Positions 1-6,681 are shown, numbered from the stretch's first letter. The stretch is DNA of 53,545 nucleotides from Rufibacter roseus (GCF_001647285.1 NZ_LRML01000021.1:1-53545), one strand, 5' to 3'. Notes: generated by a model from the sequence alone, not told the origin. Made by a program: numbers and translations.

Positions 1-2
1 AG

Positions 3-68
3 CAGGCTTTTGCCATTGTAAATTCCGGCGTTCCCTACCAACCGGATTTTAACAGAATTCCCGCCTAA
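3..68 (+). CDS. C-terminal end of an unidentified protein (partial)
   Basis: An open frame enters from the left edge and ends at TAA 66-68. It reads as a plausible protein tail ending in SGVPYQPDFNRIPA. Only 21 residues are visible, so no family can be named. It runs toward the cassette array on the opposite strand, so it probably marks the ordinary chromosomal gene that borders the distal end of the array. It could be a chance frame. Confidence 0.4.
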   Translation, partial: QAFAIVNSGVPYQPDFNRIPA

Positions 69-125
69 TTCCCTTGACTTTTAACAGAGTTCATGTTAGG
101 GCACGTAATTTTTTAAATTTCTCCT

Positions 126-455
126 CTATGCAAAAAAACCGATTAATCTTGTAGCAAATATTATAATGTTAATTGTTATAATGGTTAATAAAGAAGCTCT
201 TAGATATTTGTTCTTGTATTTAAGTCCTTTGTAAGGAATCAATGCGACAAGTCCGCCAATAATAAATCCGATTATCGGTATGCTTATAAGCATTGTAATA
301 AGAATCGCTCTAATCATCTGTCCGCTATTGGAATCGACATGTTCTCCCATCAAATTTTTAGCGTCGCCACCGAATATCCTTACAAGTCCGATGTTCAAAA
401 CAATTAATACTATAATTATCCAGATGTGCCTTGTTCTTTCTTGAGCTGAATACAT
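126..455 (-). CDS. Small three-helix membrane protein (cassette 5)
   Basis: A protein of 109 residues that I do not recognise. Three hydrophobic stretches, about residues 11-28, 48-70 and 87-107, predict an inner-membrane protein with a short polar loop between helices 1 and 2. The ATG lies 24 bases inside the inverted-repeat arm at 479-492, and the stop lies shortly before the distal arm at 95-108, so the ORF nearly fills its cassette. No promoter is visible directly upstream. It is the cassette farthest from the recombinase, and no full palindrome follows it on the distal side, which suggests the array ends here. The function is unknown. Confidence 0.6.
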   Translation of the reverse strand: MYSAQERTRHIWIIIVLIVLNIGLVRIFGGDAKNLMGEHVDSNSGQMIRAILITMLISIPIIGFIIGGLVALIPYKGLKYKNKYLRASLLTIITINIIIFATRLIGFFA

Positions 456-478
456 TCTTTAGTATTTTTATTTCTTAC

Positions 479-560
479 TTATGTGCCCTAACGTACTTGT
501 GTAAACGGCGGCGGAGGCCATCGGCCGATGGTGGCGTTTACACGTTGTTGGTGGTAGTAA
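479..560 (-). repeat. attC-like palindrome 1
   Basis: Between the arms TTATGTGCCCTAAC (479-492) and GTTGGTGGTAGTAA (547-560) lies an imperfect palindrome. Its outer stem is GTGTAAACG (499-507) with CGTTTACAC (535-543), and its centre is AGGCCATCGGCCG. The stop codon of the neighbouring gene (538-540) lies inside the stem. It shares its centre and geometry with the elements near 1290, 2080 and 2900. Confidence 0.75.
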
Positions 561-1176
561 TTTTTCTCTTTTTATAGGCCAACACACTTAAAATTAAGTT
601 AAGAAATATTGAGACGCCAAGAGCATAATATAAATACTTAGTTCTATCTTTTAAGTCTGAAAGGTCGCTGCCATCTCTTTCCAGCCTTTCTAATGTTGTA
701 GTTTCAATCATCGCGAAAACTTCTGTCTTCGGCTGCTTGACGTCCCTTTCTTTAGAAATTTCCCTTAGCTCTTTTATCGCTGGTAGTTGTGAGAAGTTAT
801 CGGCAAGGTTCCTGGTGTTTGTGCAAGAATTTGTAAATGCCAATCCCGAGGGCATTTGGTGTCCGTAAATCACATATGTTTTACCGACCTCAAAAGAATA
901 CTGACAGGAATTGTCTGAATAGTCAAAAGAAATAATTCTCTGCCCTTTCTCGATATTTTTAAAACCCTCTAATATCTGGAAGTTGATGATTTTTAATTGC
1001 TGTCCATCTTTGTCGAATAACCTTGAGTTTTTGATTATTTCAGTTGCTTTTCCAACAAGTATCAAATCACTTTTCTCCCAGTCTTCCAAGGCGGTTTCAG
1101 GAGCTTTAGTACACATGCAACCGAAAGAGAATGTATATAAATGCAGAAGAACTATAGTAAGGAATATCTTTTTCAT
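538..1176 (-). CDS. Secreted or membrane-anchored TIMP/NTR-like protein (cassette 4)
   Basis: A protein of 212 residues. The N-terminus is a signal peptide running to SFGC, followed at once by a CMC motif. A beta-rich region of about 120 residues follows, with two further cysteine positions (NSCQYSF and NSCTNT). This layout, with a mature CxC start and GKATEI-like strands, resembles tissue-inhibitor-of-metalloprotease (NTR fold) proteins that many Bacteroidota export. A coiled, charged linker (about 145-180) leads to a C-terminal membrane helix (about 181-200) and a basic tail. The coding frame runs through the cassette end repeat and takes its stop codon from the palindrome stem. The family assignment is tentative; the export signals are clear. 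Confidence 0.6.
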   Translation of the reverse strand: MKKIFLTIVLLHLYTFSFGCMCTKAPETALEDWEKSDLILVGKATEIIKNSRLFDKDGQQLKIINFQILEGFKNIEKGQRIISFDYSDNSCQYSFEVGKTYVIYGHQMPSGLAFTNSCTNTRNLADNFSQLPAIKELREISKERDVKQPKTEVFAMIETTTLERLERDGSDLSDLKDRTKYLYYALGVSIFLNLILSVLAYKKRKITTTNNV

Positions 1177-1247
1177 TATAGATATGGGAAATAGCTTGTC
1201 GGTTATAAATTCATTGTTTGTCTATTTCCCATAATATTTTATGTTAT

Positions 1248-1330
1248 TTATTACCACCAACGGCTAGTATAAAAAACGTGCTAGGCCGTCGGCCGTAGTA
1301 TGATTTTTATACAATGTTGGGTGCAGTAAT
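1248..1330 (-). repeat. attC-like palindrome 2
   Basis: The arms are TTATTACCACCAAC (1248-1261) and GTTGGGTGCAGTAAT (1316-1330). The outer stem is GTATAAAAA (1267-1275) with TTTTTATAC (1304-1312), and the centre is CTAGGCCGTCGGCCGTAG. The outer stem sequence differs from palindrome 1 while the pairing and the centre are kept, which argues for selection on structure. Confidence 0.75.
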
Positions 1331-1332
1331 TT

Positions 1333-2040
1333 TTATTTCATTATCAAATAGTAGATTAAACTGCCAAAAGCATTGACAATATTATGAGCAATAATACAAG
1401 GAAGTAAAGAGCCTGTTCTGGCCCTTAGCCATGCTAAAGCTATTGCGGCAATTGAGGTATATGTAAAAATTAAAATTGCTTCTGTTCCAGATGATTGAAA
1501 AATATGCAGGATGCCAAAAGGTAAAGCTTGTATAATTATCAATAGCCATATCCCTTTGCTTGAGATATTATGTTGCTTCGCAAAATATAGCATGAAACCA
1601 AAAACCAAACCTCTCAACCCGAGTTCTTCACCAAGTCCTGGCATGGTGGCTTCATAAAGATAATATTCTAGGCTGTTGAGTTCAGCTGGTTCATTTCCAA
1701 TCATTCTCGCAATTACAGAAACAGTTATCACAAAGAATGCTGTGAGTATAGACAATAAAAGCCAACTATTATTTCGAGGTACAGATAGCCCCAATAATTC
1801 CTTAGGCTTTTTGAAAAAGCTTGCAAAGATTAAAACAACTATAATACTTATTATTTGTTGCCCCCATCCCATCTGAAAGTTTAGCCCTAAGGCTTTTTGA
1901 ATTATAGAGCCTGCTACTACTGAAGCGAAATAGACTACAAATGAAATTACCGCCCAAAGTAAAGGCTTTCTTCTTGATGTGGTTAATGACTCTACTCCTT
2001 GCCAACTTGTGTTCACGTTACTAAATTTTATTTTTATCAT
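1333..2040 (-). CDS. CPBP-family intramembrane metalloprotease (cassette 3)
   Basis: A multi-pass membrane protein of about 235 residues. It carries the three motifs of the CPBP (CAAX protease and bacteriocin-processing, Abi) family: EELGLR (the EExxxR motif), FGILH (FxxxH) and HNIVN (HxxxN). These motifs supply the glutamate and histidine residues of the membrane-embedded metal site. Several hydrophobic helices surround them. Family members process prenylated or bacteriocin-type substrates, and some confer immunity to bacteriocins. An upstream TTG at 2052 lies inside the cassette repeat, so I prefer the ATG at 2038-2040. The ORF fills the cassette and has no promoter of its own. The substrate cannot be told. 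Confidence 0.85.
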   Translation of the reverse strand: MIKIKFSNVNTSWQGVESLTTSRRKPLLWAVISFVVYFASVVAGSIIQKALGLNFQMGWGQQIISIIVVLIFASFFKKPKELLGLSVPRNNSWLLLSILTAFFVITVSVIARMIGNEPAELNSLEYYLYEATMPGLGEELGLRGLVFGFMLYFAKQHNISSKGIWLLIIIQALPFGILHIFQSSGTEAILIFTYTSIAAIALAWLRARTGSLLPCIIAHNIVNAFGSLIYYLIMK

Positions 2041-2123
2041 TATTGCACCCAACGGCCTCGTGTAAACAATGTGCTAGGCCGTCGGCCGAAGCATGATGTT
2101 TACACCATGTTAGCAGAAGTTTA
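2039..2123 (-). repeat. attC-like palindrome 3
   Basis: The arms are ATTATTGCACCCAAC (2039-2053) and GTTAGCAGAAGTTTA (2109-2123). The outer stem is GTGTAAAC (2060-2067) with GTTTACAC (2098-2105), and the centre is CTAGGCCGTCGGCCGAAG. The left arm ACCCAAC matches the integron R'' consensus RYYYAAC. The stop codon of the next gene is formed by the last three bases of the right arm. Confidence 0.75.
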
Positions 2124-2855
2124 TTTTATAGCTAATAACTCCTGTAAGTCATTTTCATTAGTCCAATTGCATGTTCTAAACCAATGGTAATTCGCCACTG
2201 AGTTTAAAGCATTTGCAGAAAAAGACCTCTGTCCGACTTGATATGAGTCAGAACCAGTAGGTCCTGTGTTTTTGTTTACCAGTAACTCCCCATTTTCTTT
2301 TATTTTCCAAGTCCAATTGCTTAAACTATTTGAGGTTACATGAAGGATTGTGACGATTTGTTTATCAATTAGGTCCTTAAATGATATTTGGTCAACTTCG
2401 CTTTTGTAATCAAATAATGCAACCGTAGGATGGGCTCCTATAATTTGTCCGAATGCATATGACTTATCTTGGAGTTCTAAAGAGAAAATATCACCGACTT
2501 TCCATTTTTGAGGTTTAGGAGCCTTCCAACTAACCAATTGTTTGTGTAGGTCTTCCAGATAGGCTTCGCTGAGCGAATCTAAACCTCCATTTAAATCAAG
2601 TCTTTTTAATTGCTGAGTTATTTTATAAATCGTCTCTGGACTTTTCGTCTGTATTCCACAAACCGTTTCTTCATAATAAAAGGTAGGCTGTGGTTTCAAA
2701 GTCAAGTCTTTGATTGATTTCTTAATTTTTTTAACTGCGTCAGCCTGATGCCTTACACCTAAATACTCTCTGAAGTCTCCATAAATTAAAAATGATTTTC
2801 TATCTCCGTCTGGTAGATGAATTTGAAATGCCTTTAGGTCAAGTTTGGTCATCAT
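2121..2855 (-). CDS. Imm26-like immunity protein (cassette 2)
   Basis: A protein of 244 residues, predicted cytoplasmic, without a signal peptide or membrane segment. From about residue 118 the stretch KWKVGDIFSLEL, then SYAFGQIIG and VALFDYKS, resembles the immunity protein 26 family, whose members are encoded beside polymorphic toxins and are thought to neutralise them. The N-terminal 110 residues are charged and helical and are not recognised. The stop codon lies in the cassette repeat arm, and the ATG lies immediately after the other arm. No toxin gene is next to it, so it may act as an orphan immunity gene against toxins of competitors. The family call is moderately sure, the role inferred. 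Confidence 0.6.
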   Translation of the reverse strand: MMTKLDLKAFQIHLPDGDRKSFLIYGDFREYLGVRHQADAVKKIKKSIKDLTLKPQPTFYYEETVCGIQTKSPETIYKITQQLKRLDLNGGLDSLSEAYLEDLHKQLVSWKAPKPQKWKVGDIFSLELQDKSYAFGQIIGAHPTVALFDYKSEVDQISFKDLIDKQIVTILHVTSNSLSNWTWKIKENGELLVNKNTGPTGSDSYQVGQRSFSANALNSVANYHWFRTCNWTNENDLQELLAIK

Positions 2856-2856
2856 T

Positions 2857-2940
2857 TAAACTTCTGCTAACGGTCTCGTGTAAGCGGCGGCGGAGGCCGT
2901 CGGCCGATGCTGACGTTTATGCAGTGTTGTGCTACGTTAT
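2857..2940 (-). repeat. attC-like palindrome 4
   Basis: The arms are TAAACTTCTGCTAAC (2857-2871) and GTTGTGCTACGTTAT (2926-2940). The inner half contains GGCGGCGGAGGCCGTCGGCC, nearly the same as palindrome 1. The outer stem (about 2878-2886 with 2914-2922) pairs with T/G and G/A-type changes that could still form G-T pairs in single-stranded DNA. Confidence 0.7.
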
Positions 2941-3419
2941 TTTAAACTAGTCAATTCTTCTGGGCCTCCATATTGAAAATATTTCTTCTTATATACCCTT
3001 AGCGTTCCGTCCTTGTCGTATTTCCAACTTTCTTTAAATAGCAATCCGTCTGAGTTATATTTTAGAAGTTCTATTTTCTTGCCGTGAGCGCCGTACTTAT
3101 AAGTCTCGTATCCATACAAAATCATTTTTTCAGTGGGGTACCAGTTCCGCCTTATTAATTGATTCTTGTCATTATACTCAAATGTGTTTATCCACTCTTT
3201 TTCTATTGAGTTTGCTTGGGTTTGAAAGGTCTCTACCAATCTGTTGAGTGAATCATATTTACTAAAGTACCTTATGGCAATTTCTCCTTTTGGCATAAAG
3301 GCAACACGTTCAATTATATTTCCTCTTTCATCAATCTTTACATGCTTTCCGTAAGGACTTTCCTGACCGAATACACTCATAGGTAAAAGGATGATTGATA
3401 AGATGGTTAGTATTTTCAT
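2937..3419 (-). CDS. Secreted YD-repeat-like protein (cassette 1, next to the recombinase)
   Basis: A protein of 160 residues from the ATG at 3417-3419. A longer frame from a TTG at 3434 starts inside the cassette repeat and is unlikely. The N-terminal signal peptide MKILTILSIILLPMSVFG precedes a beta-rich body with repeated Y-D-x-x-G/N units (KYDSLNRL, EYNDKNQL, KYNSDGLL, KYDKDGTL). These resemble the YD or MORN-like repeats of secreted Bacteroidota proteins. It is the first cassette after the recombinase, which in integrons is the most recently inserted or best expressed one. The protein at 51307-52167 has the same plan. The function is unknown; an exported binding or immunity protein is possible. 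Confidence 0.65.
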   Translation of the reverse strand: MKILTILSIILLPMSVFGQESPYGKHVKIDERGNIIERVAFMPKGEIAIRYFSKYDSLNRLVETFQTQANSIEKEWINTFEYNDKNQLIRRNWYPTEKMILYGYETYKYGAHGKKIELLKYNSDGLLFKESWKYDKDGTLRVYKKKYFQYGGPEELTSLK

Positions 3420-3420
3420 G

Positions 3421-3571
3421 TTAATGTAGCACAACTATTGTATAAAAACACCAGGTATACTTATCGGCACTATATCTGTAGGCAGAATAAGCTTTGCCTA
3501 ATGATTTTTACCTTTGCGCTTTGCAAAAAAAAACTTTCCATCTCCACTTTATTGTATGTAAAACTACAATT
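3421..3571 (-). other. Recombinase-proximal junction, possible attI-like site
   Basis: After the last cassette arm (3421-3435) the bases TATTGTATAAAAACACC resemble the left half of palindrome 2, but no right half follows. A short inverted repeat, ATTGTA (3551-3556) with TACAAT (3565-3570), lies just past the recombinase stop codon. The position fits a recombination site where new cassettes enter. This is an inference from position and partial similarity. Confidence 0.35.
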
Positions 3572-5035
3572 TTAAAGAAGTTTATCAAGCGGACTCACAA
3601 TTTTATCTAAAGCATAGGTGGTAACGTGGGTGTAAATCTCTGTGGTTTTGCTGTTTCTGTGCCCTAAAAGAGTCTGAATGTACCGCAAATCTGTGCCCTG
3701 CTCTAATAAATGGGTAGCAAATGAATGGCGAAGGGTATGAGGGGTGGCCTTTATTTGTATCCTGGCCTTCAAAACAGCGGCATTGAAAACCTTTCGTATG
3801 CTTTGCACCGCGTACTGGCCGCCGTATTGGCCTTCAAATAGCCATTCCTTAGGCCTGTATTGTTTGAAGTACGTTCGCAGGTTTTCCAGCAGCTTCTGCG
3901 AGAGGAGGGTAGTCCGGTCTTTCTTCCCCTTTCCGCCCCTGATCAATAATAAGTTGCGGGCAGACTGCACATCCGTTATTTTTAGATTAATTACCTCTCC
4001 AATTCGTAAGCCACCGGCGTACAGCAGTTGTAGCATGCAACGGTGCTTAAGGTTGTCTGTGGCAGCCAATATCTTAGCCACATCTTGCTTGCTGAGCACC
4101 AGGGGCAATCTTTCAGGTTTTTCAGGGCGCTCCACGTTGTTCAGGTTCACTTCATGTCTGCCCAAAACGCGTTGGTAGTAAAACTTCACCGCGTTAATGC
4201 TTTGGTTAACGAACGAGCAAGAGTAGGTGCCTGCCTGCACCATTGTACGGTGATAGGCATTGATGTCTTCTTCCCGAAAAAGCGAAATGGCTTCCAGACC
4301 TTTCTGGCTGTGCGCGTTCAGGAACCGGACCAGCAGACTGTGGTAGGTCCTGATGGTGTTCATGCTGTAATTGAGCAGGAACAGCTTCTCCAGGTAAGGA
4401 AGCGGGCAGCTGATGTAGGCAAGGCTTTTGCCATAGCTCTGTTCCCACAGTTGGCGCAGTAGGGTAACATCCTTCACCTGCAGCTCCTGACTAAGCCAAA
4501 GCCAGGCCACCCCATCCACATCACGTAGTAACGCATGTATGGAGTGGGCGCCAATGCTTACGGTAAAGCATTTTACTTCCTTGTTCCAGGTGGTGGACCC
4601 GCTGTTTTTCAGATGCTTATAAAGTGCATCGTTGTATTTGAAGGTAACCCCTACAACGGTGGTGCCGTCGGCCAGTTGCAAGGGCTGCAGACGAAGGACA
4701 GGCAATGAGCTTGGGCGGGGAAGCGGGTCATACAGCAGGGTCCCCGACAGTACCGGGGTGCTGCCGGAAGGCTTCAGACGTTTAGGGCGGTGCAGGTAGC
4801 GGGTGTTCACCTGTGCCAGGTTCTGAAAATGGCCGAAAGTGAGCTCTATGGCCTGTGCGGTGTGGTGCATGACAAAGCACTTGTACGTTTTGCTGTACTT
4901 TATCCAGGCCGCTTCTTTCAGGCGCTTGACAATAAACGGGTTTGGTTTGTGCCAGACGCGGATGTACTGGCGGCCCTCGTGCTCCAGAGGATTCAGGTAA
5001 ACAACGGCTTGGGTGCTGGCTATCAGTTCTTTCAT
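3572..5035 (-). CDS. Tyrosine recombinase of the cassette array
   Basis: A protein of 487 residues. The C-terminal catalytic domain has the full tyrosine recombinase set: Arg about 344 (GGLRIGEV), Lys 369-372 (GGKGKKDR), His433 and Arg436 (HTLRH), His459 (LLGH) and Tyr468 (EIYTHV). A SAM-like core-binding domain spans about 205-310. The extra stretch between boxes I and II that marks integron IntI enzymes is not visible, although the ending SPLDKLL resembles that of IntI. The N-terminal 190 residues are unusual and hold two similar modules (about 20-75 and 125-180), each with a W...K.YKCF or W.KEVKCF signature. These recall HARP-like annealing motifs and may recognise DNA structure. It lies upstream of, and co-directional with, the cassettes, and divergent from the zinc-ribbon gene. 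Expected to recombine the attC-like palindromes. Confidence 0.85.
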   Translation of the reverse strand: MKELIASTQAVVYLNPLEHEGRQYIRVWHKPNPFIVKRLKEAAWIKYSKTYKCFVMHHTAQAIELTFGHFQNLAQVNTRYLHRPKRLKPSGSTPVLSGTLLYDPLPRPSSLPVLRLQPLQLADGTTVVGVTFKYNDALYKHLKNSGSTTWNKEVKCFTVSIGAHSIHALLRDVDGVAWLWLSQELQVKDVTLLRQLWEQSYGKSLAYISCPLPYLEKLFLLNYSMNTIRTYHSLLVRFLNAHSQKGLEAISLFREEDINAYHRTMVQAGTYSCSFVNQSINAVKFYYQRVLGRHEVNLNNVERPEKPERLPLVLSKQDVAKILAATDNLKHRCMLQLLYAGGLRIGEVINLKITDVQSARNLLLIRGGKGKKDRTTLLSQKLLENLRTYFKQYRPKEWLFEGQYGGQYAVQSIRKVFNAAVLKARIQIKATPHTLRHSFATHLLEQGTDLRYIQTLLGHRNSKTTEIYTHVTTYALDKIVSPLDKLL

Positions 5036-5066
5036 GGCTTAAAAGTAACCAGCAGCCAAGCCCTAG

Positions 5067-5112
5067 CCGTAAATTATACGTATAGTTACGTAAATATACG
5101 TAAACCTTACGG
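5067..5112. promoter_or_regulatory. Helically phased CG-centred motif array in divergent promoter region
   Basis: The 96 bases between the recombinase and the zinc-ribbon gene hold CCGTAA, three copies of TACGTA (5077, 5087, 5097) and TTACGG. The CG centres are 10 or 11 bases apart, and the outer two motifs are inverted copies of each other. Such phasing puts all sites on one face of the helix. It probably binds a regulator, or the recombinase itself, and controls both genes. No clear TAnnTTTG promoter is seen for either gene. Confidence 0.55.
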
Positions 5113-5131
5113 ATAATGACGGGGGCGCATT

Positions 5132-5512
5132 ATGGCAGAAAAGGGAAAAACTTGCCTTCATTGCAAGAAAACCATGACCGGTAGAGCAGACAAAAAGTAC
5201 TGCTCAGACCAATGTCGGGCCACGGCCGCCCACGTACGTAAGCTAACAGAGCAAGGCGAGCGTTGGATACTCGAAATAAACACGCTCTTGCGCCGAAACC
5301 GCCAACTGCTCAGAAAAGCCAGCCCACAGGGCAAAACCACCGTGCGGCGGCAAGTGCTGGAGCTCAGCGGTTTCAGTTTCAATTATTTCACGCATTTGTA
5401 CCAGGCCAAGAATGGCAATACCTACTACTTCTGCTATGACTATGGCTACAGGCTGCTGGAAGACGGCAAAATGCTGATTGTAAACTGGCAGCAGTACATG
5501 GCCAATTCCTGA
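5132..5512 (+). CDS. Zinc-ribbon DNA-associated small protein
   Basis: A protein of 126 residues. The N-terminus holds a four-cysteine zinc ribbon: CLHC (about residues 9-12), then a basic GRADKKY stretch, then CSDQCR (about 27-32). Such motifs are common in small Bacteroidota proteins of unknown role. The middle is helical and strongly basic (LLRRNRQLLRKASPQGKTTVRRQ), which fits nucleic-acid binding. The C-terminus contains aromatic beta strands (GNTYYFCYDYGYRLL). It is divergent from the recombinase with less than 100 bases between them, and the shared region carries phased repeats, so it may be the regulator of the cassette system. No enzyme motif is seen. Confidence 0.65.
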   Translation: MAEKGKTCLHCKKTMTGRADKKYCSDQCRATAAHVRKLTEQGERWILEINTLLRRNRQLLRKASPQGKTTVRRQVLELSGFSFNYFTHLYQAKNGNTYYFCYDYGYRLLEDGKMLIVNWQQYMANS

Positions 5513-5617
5513 GGCGGAGGAAGAAATAAGTTGCCGCAGAGAACCTGTCAGCCCTATTAAGGTAAACAGGTAATCAAAGATTAGCCGCCTAGCCAGCAGG
5601 CTTTACAAAATTCAGAC

Positions 5618-6469
5618 ATGAACAATAAATATTTTACGTGGGGGGCAGGGGCGCTGGCATTTGGCGCAGCGGCGGTTTTGCTGGATGCCCTGTTTTTAGA
5701 GAAGTATTTCTTTGACCTTAAAACGCATCATATTGGTAACCTGAGCAGTGCTAGAAAACTGAAGCTGGTCTTGCTCACCGATTTGCATTTAAAGAACCGA
5801 CTATACCCATACCACAAAAGGTTGGCTTCAAAACTAAAACAGCTTCAGCCAGACCTGATCCTGATTGCCGGCGACACCTTAGATTCCTCCGGTAAAGCCG
5901 CGGTGGCAGACCAGTTTCTGGGTATGTTGCCCCACCACGTGCAAAAGGCAGCCATACTGGGCAACCACGATTACCTGGCCAAAGACAGCTTGTCTGCACT
6001 ACAAAAGGTGTATGCGCAGCACAACTGCCGTTTGCTGGTAAATGAAACGGCAGCGTTTCAGGTAGCCGGCACCAGAGTAGTGGTCACGGGCTTAGATGAT
6101 ATGTTGGAAGGGGAGAGCCGGTTTTCAAAGGCAGTGGAGGGCGTTGGCAAAGAAGAGCATCATCTGCTGTTGATTCACAGCCCCTTGCAGCAAGAGAAAG
6201 CCATTGACACCATGAAACGCCTGAACCAGAATAGGCGAGAGGCCGAGAAACTGAACATCCGTTTCGTTTTCGCGGGGCATAACCATGGCGGTCAGGTGCG
6301 GTTGCCGGGGTACGTGCCCGTTTTACCAGAGAAGTCAGGTGACTATGTGGAGGGATGGTACAACGTAGAGCCTCCGTTCCTGTACCTTTCCAAAGGCTTC
6401 GGTACATCACGTTTGCCATTCAGGTTTGGTGCCAGGTCAGAAGTGACGCTGTTTCACTACCATGTGTAA
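5618..6469 (+). CDS. Membrane-anchored metallophosphoesterase (YaeI-like)
   Basis: A calcineurin-like phosphoesterase of 283 residues. The metal-binding motifs are in family order: TDLHL (Asp55, His57), AGD, LGNHD, a histidine in LLLIHSP, and AGHNHGGQ. The N-terminus (about residues 8-26) is a single membrane anchor, so the catalytic domain probably sits at the inner membrane. This layout matches YaeI-type phosphodiesterases, which act on phospholipid or lipid A precursor-like substrates. The total length is normal for that group. It stands alone: a hairpin at 6599-6629 follows, and the upstream gene is unrelated. The substrate is not known. Confidence 0.85.
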   Translation: MNNKYFTWGAGALAFGAAAVLLDALFLEKYFFDLKTHHIGNLSSARKLKLVLLTDLHLKNRLYPYHKRLASKLKQLQPDLILIAGDTLDSSGKAAVADQFLGMLPHHVQKAAILGNHDYLAKDSLSALQKVYAQHNCRLLVNETAAFQVAGTRVVVTGLDDMLEGESRFSKAVEGVGKEEHHLLLIHSPLQQEKAIDTMKRLNQNRREAEKLNIRFVFAGHNHGGQVRLPGYVPVLPEKSGDYVEGWYNVEPPFLYLSKGFGTSRLPFRFGARSEVTLFHYHV

Positions 6470-6598
6470 GGAAAGCAGAAATATCTCTCTTTAGCTTTGG
6501 GCTTGTTTAAGGTATGGGCTCATACGCGAAAATGGCCATAACAAGAGCCGACATTTAAACATGTTCATGCTTCACTGTCTGTTTATAAAACTTAGTAG

Positions 6599-6629
6599 TC
6601 AGCTATCTTGAAGGATAGCCTGCTTTTTT
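6599..6629 (+). terminator. Hairpin with T run after metallophosphoesterase
   Basis: CAGCTATC and GATAGCCTG pair around TTGAAG, with one bulged base, and TTTTTT follows. The T run overlaps the -33 element of the next promoter. Confidence 0.5.
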
Positions 6630-6658
6630 GTTTTCTGAGCACCAAGCCCCGACCTTTG
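6627..6658 (+). promoter_or_regulatory. Bacteroidota-type promoter for the decarboxylase gene
   Basis: TTTG (6627-6630), 20 bases, then GACCTTTG (6651-6658), which is close to TAnnTTTG. The start codon is 24 bases downstream. Confidence 0.5.
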
Positions 6659-6681
6659 CAGAAACAGAAGGATATCATTAG

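Larger units (their letters stand above)
95..3435 (-). mobile_element. Integron-like gene cassette array of five cassettes
   Basis: Seen in the sequence: five minus-strand genes, one per unit, each starting a few bases after a GTT-led arm and ending at or near its inverted AAC-ended copy. The paired arms are 95-108 with 479-492, 547-560 with 1248-1261, 1316-1330 with 2039-2053, 2109-2123 with 2857-2871, and 2926-2940 with 3421-3435. Between adjacent units lies a conserved imperfect palindrome. Known: integron cassettes begin with TTRRRY, end with the complementary RYYYAAC, and carry an attC palindrome. Inferred: this is a cassette array served by the tyrosine recombinase at 3572-5035. Unlike classical integrons the cassettes lie at the 3' side of the integrase gene and are co-directional with it, so they may be read from its promoter. 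The units are AT-rich compared with the flanks. Confidence 0.75.

Noticed and set aside
2041..2052. TTG start of the CPBP gene at 2052
   Set aside because: The codon lies inside the cassette repeat arm. The ATG at 2040 lies at the arm end and fits the family better.
3420..3434. TTG start of the YD-type cassette gene at 3434
   Set aside because: It lies inside the repeat arm and would spoil the signal peptide. The ATG at 3419 gives a normal one.
3505..3520. Promoter TACCTTTG on the plus strand inside the junction
   Set aside because: It matches TAnnTTTG, but the -33 TTTG is at the wrong distance and no plus-strand gene follows.
3744..4462. Plus-strand ORFs of 144 and 139 residues
   Set aside because: They are shadows of the recombinase gene on the opposite strand.
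3572..5035. Classical integron integrase IntI
   Set aside because: The catalytic residues fit tyrosine recombinases in general, but the extra segment between boxes I and II typical of IntI is not present and the N-terminal 190 residues are foreign to IntI.
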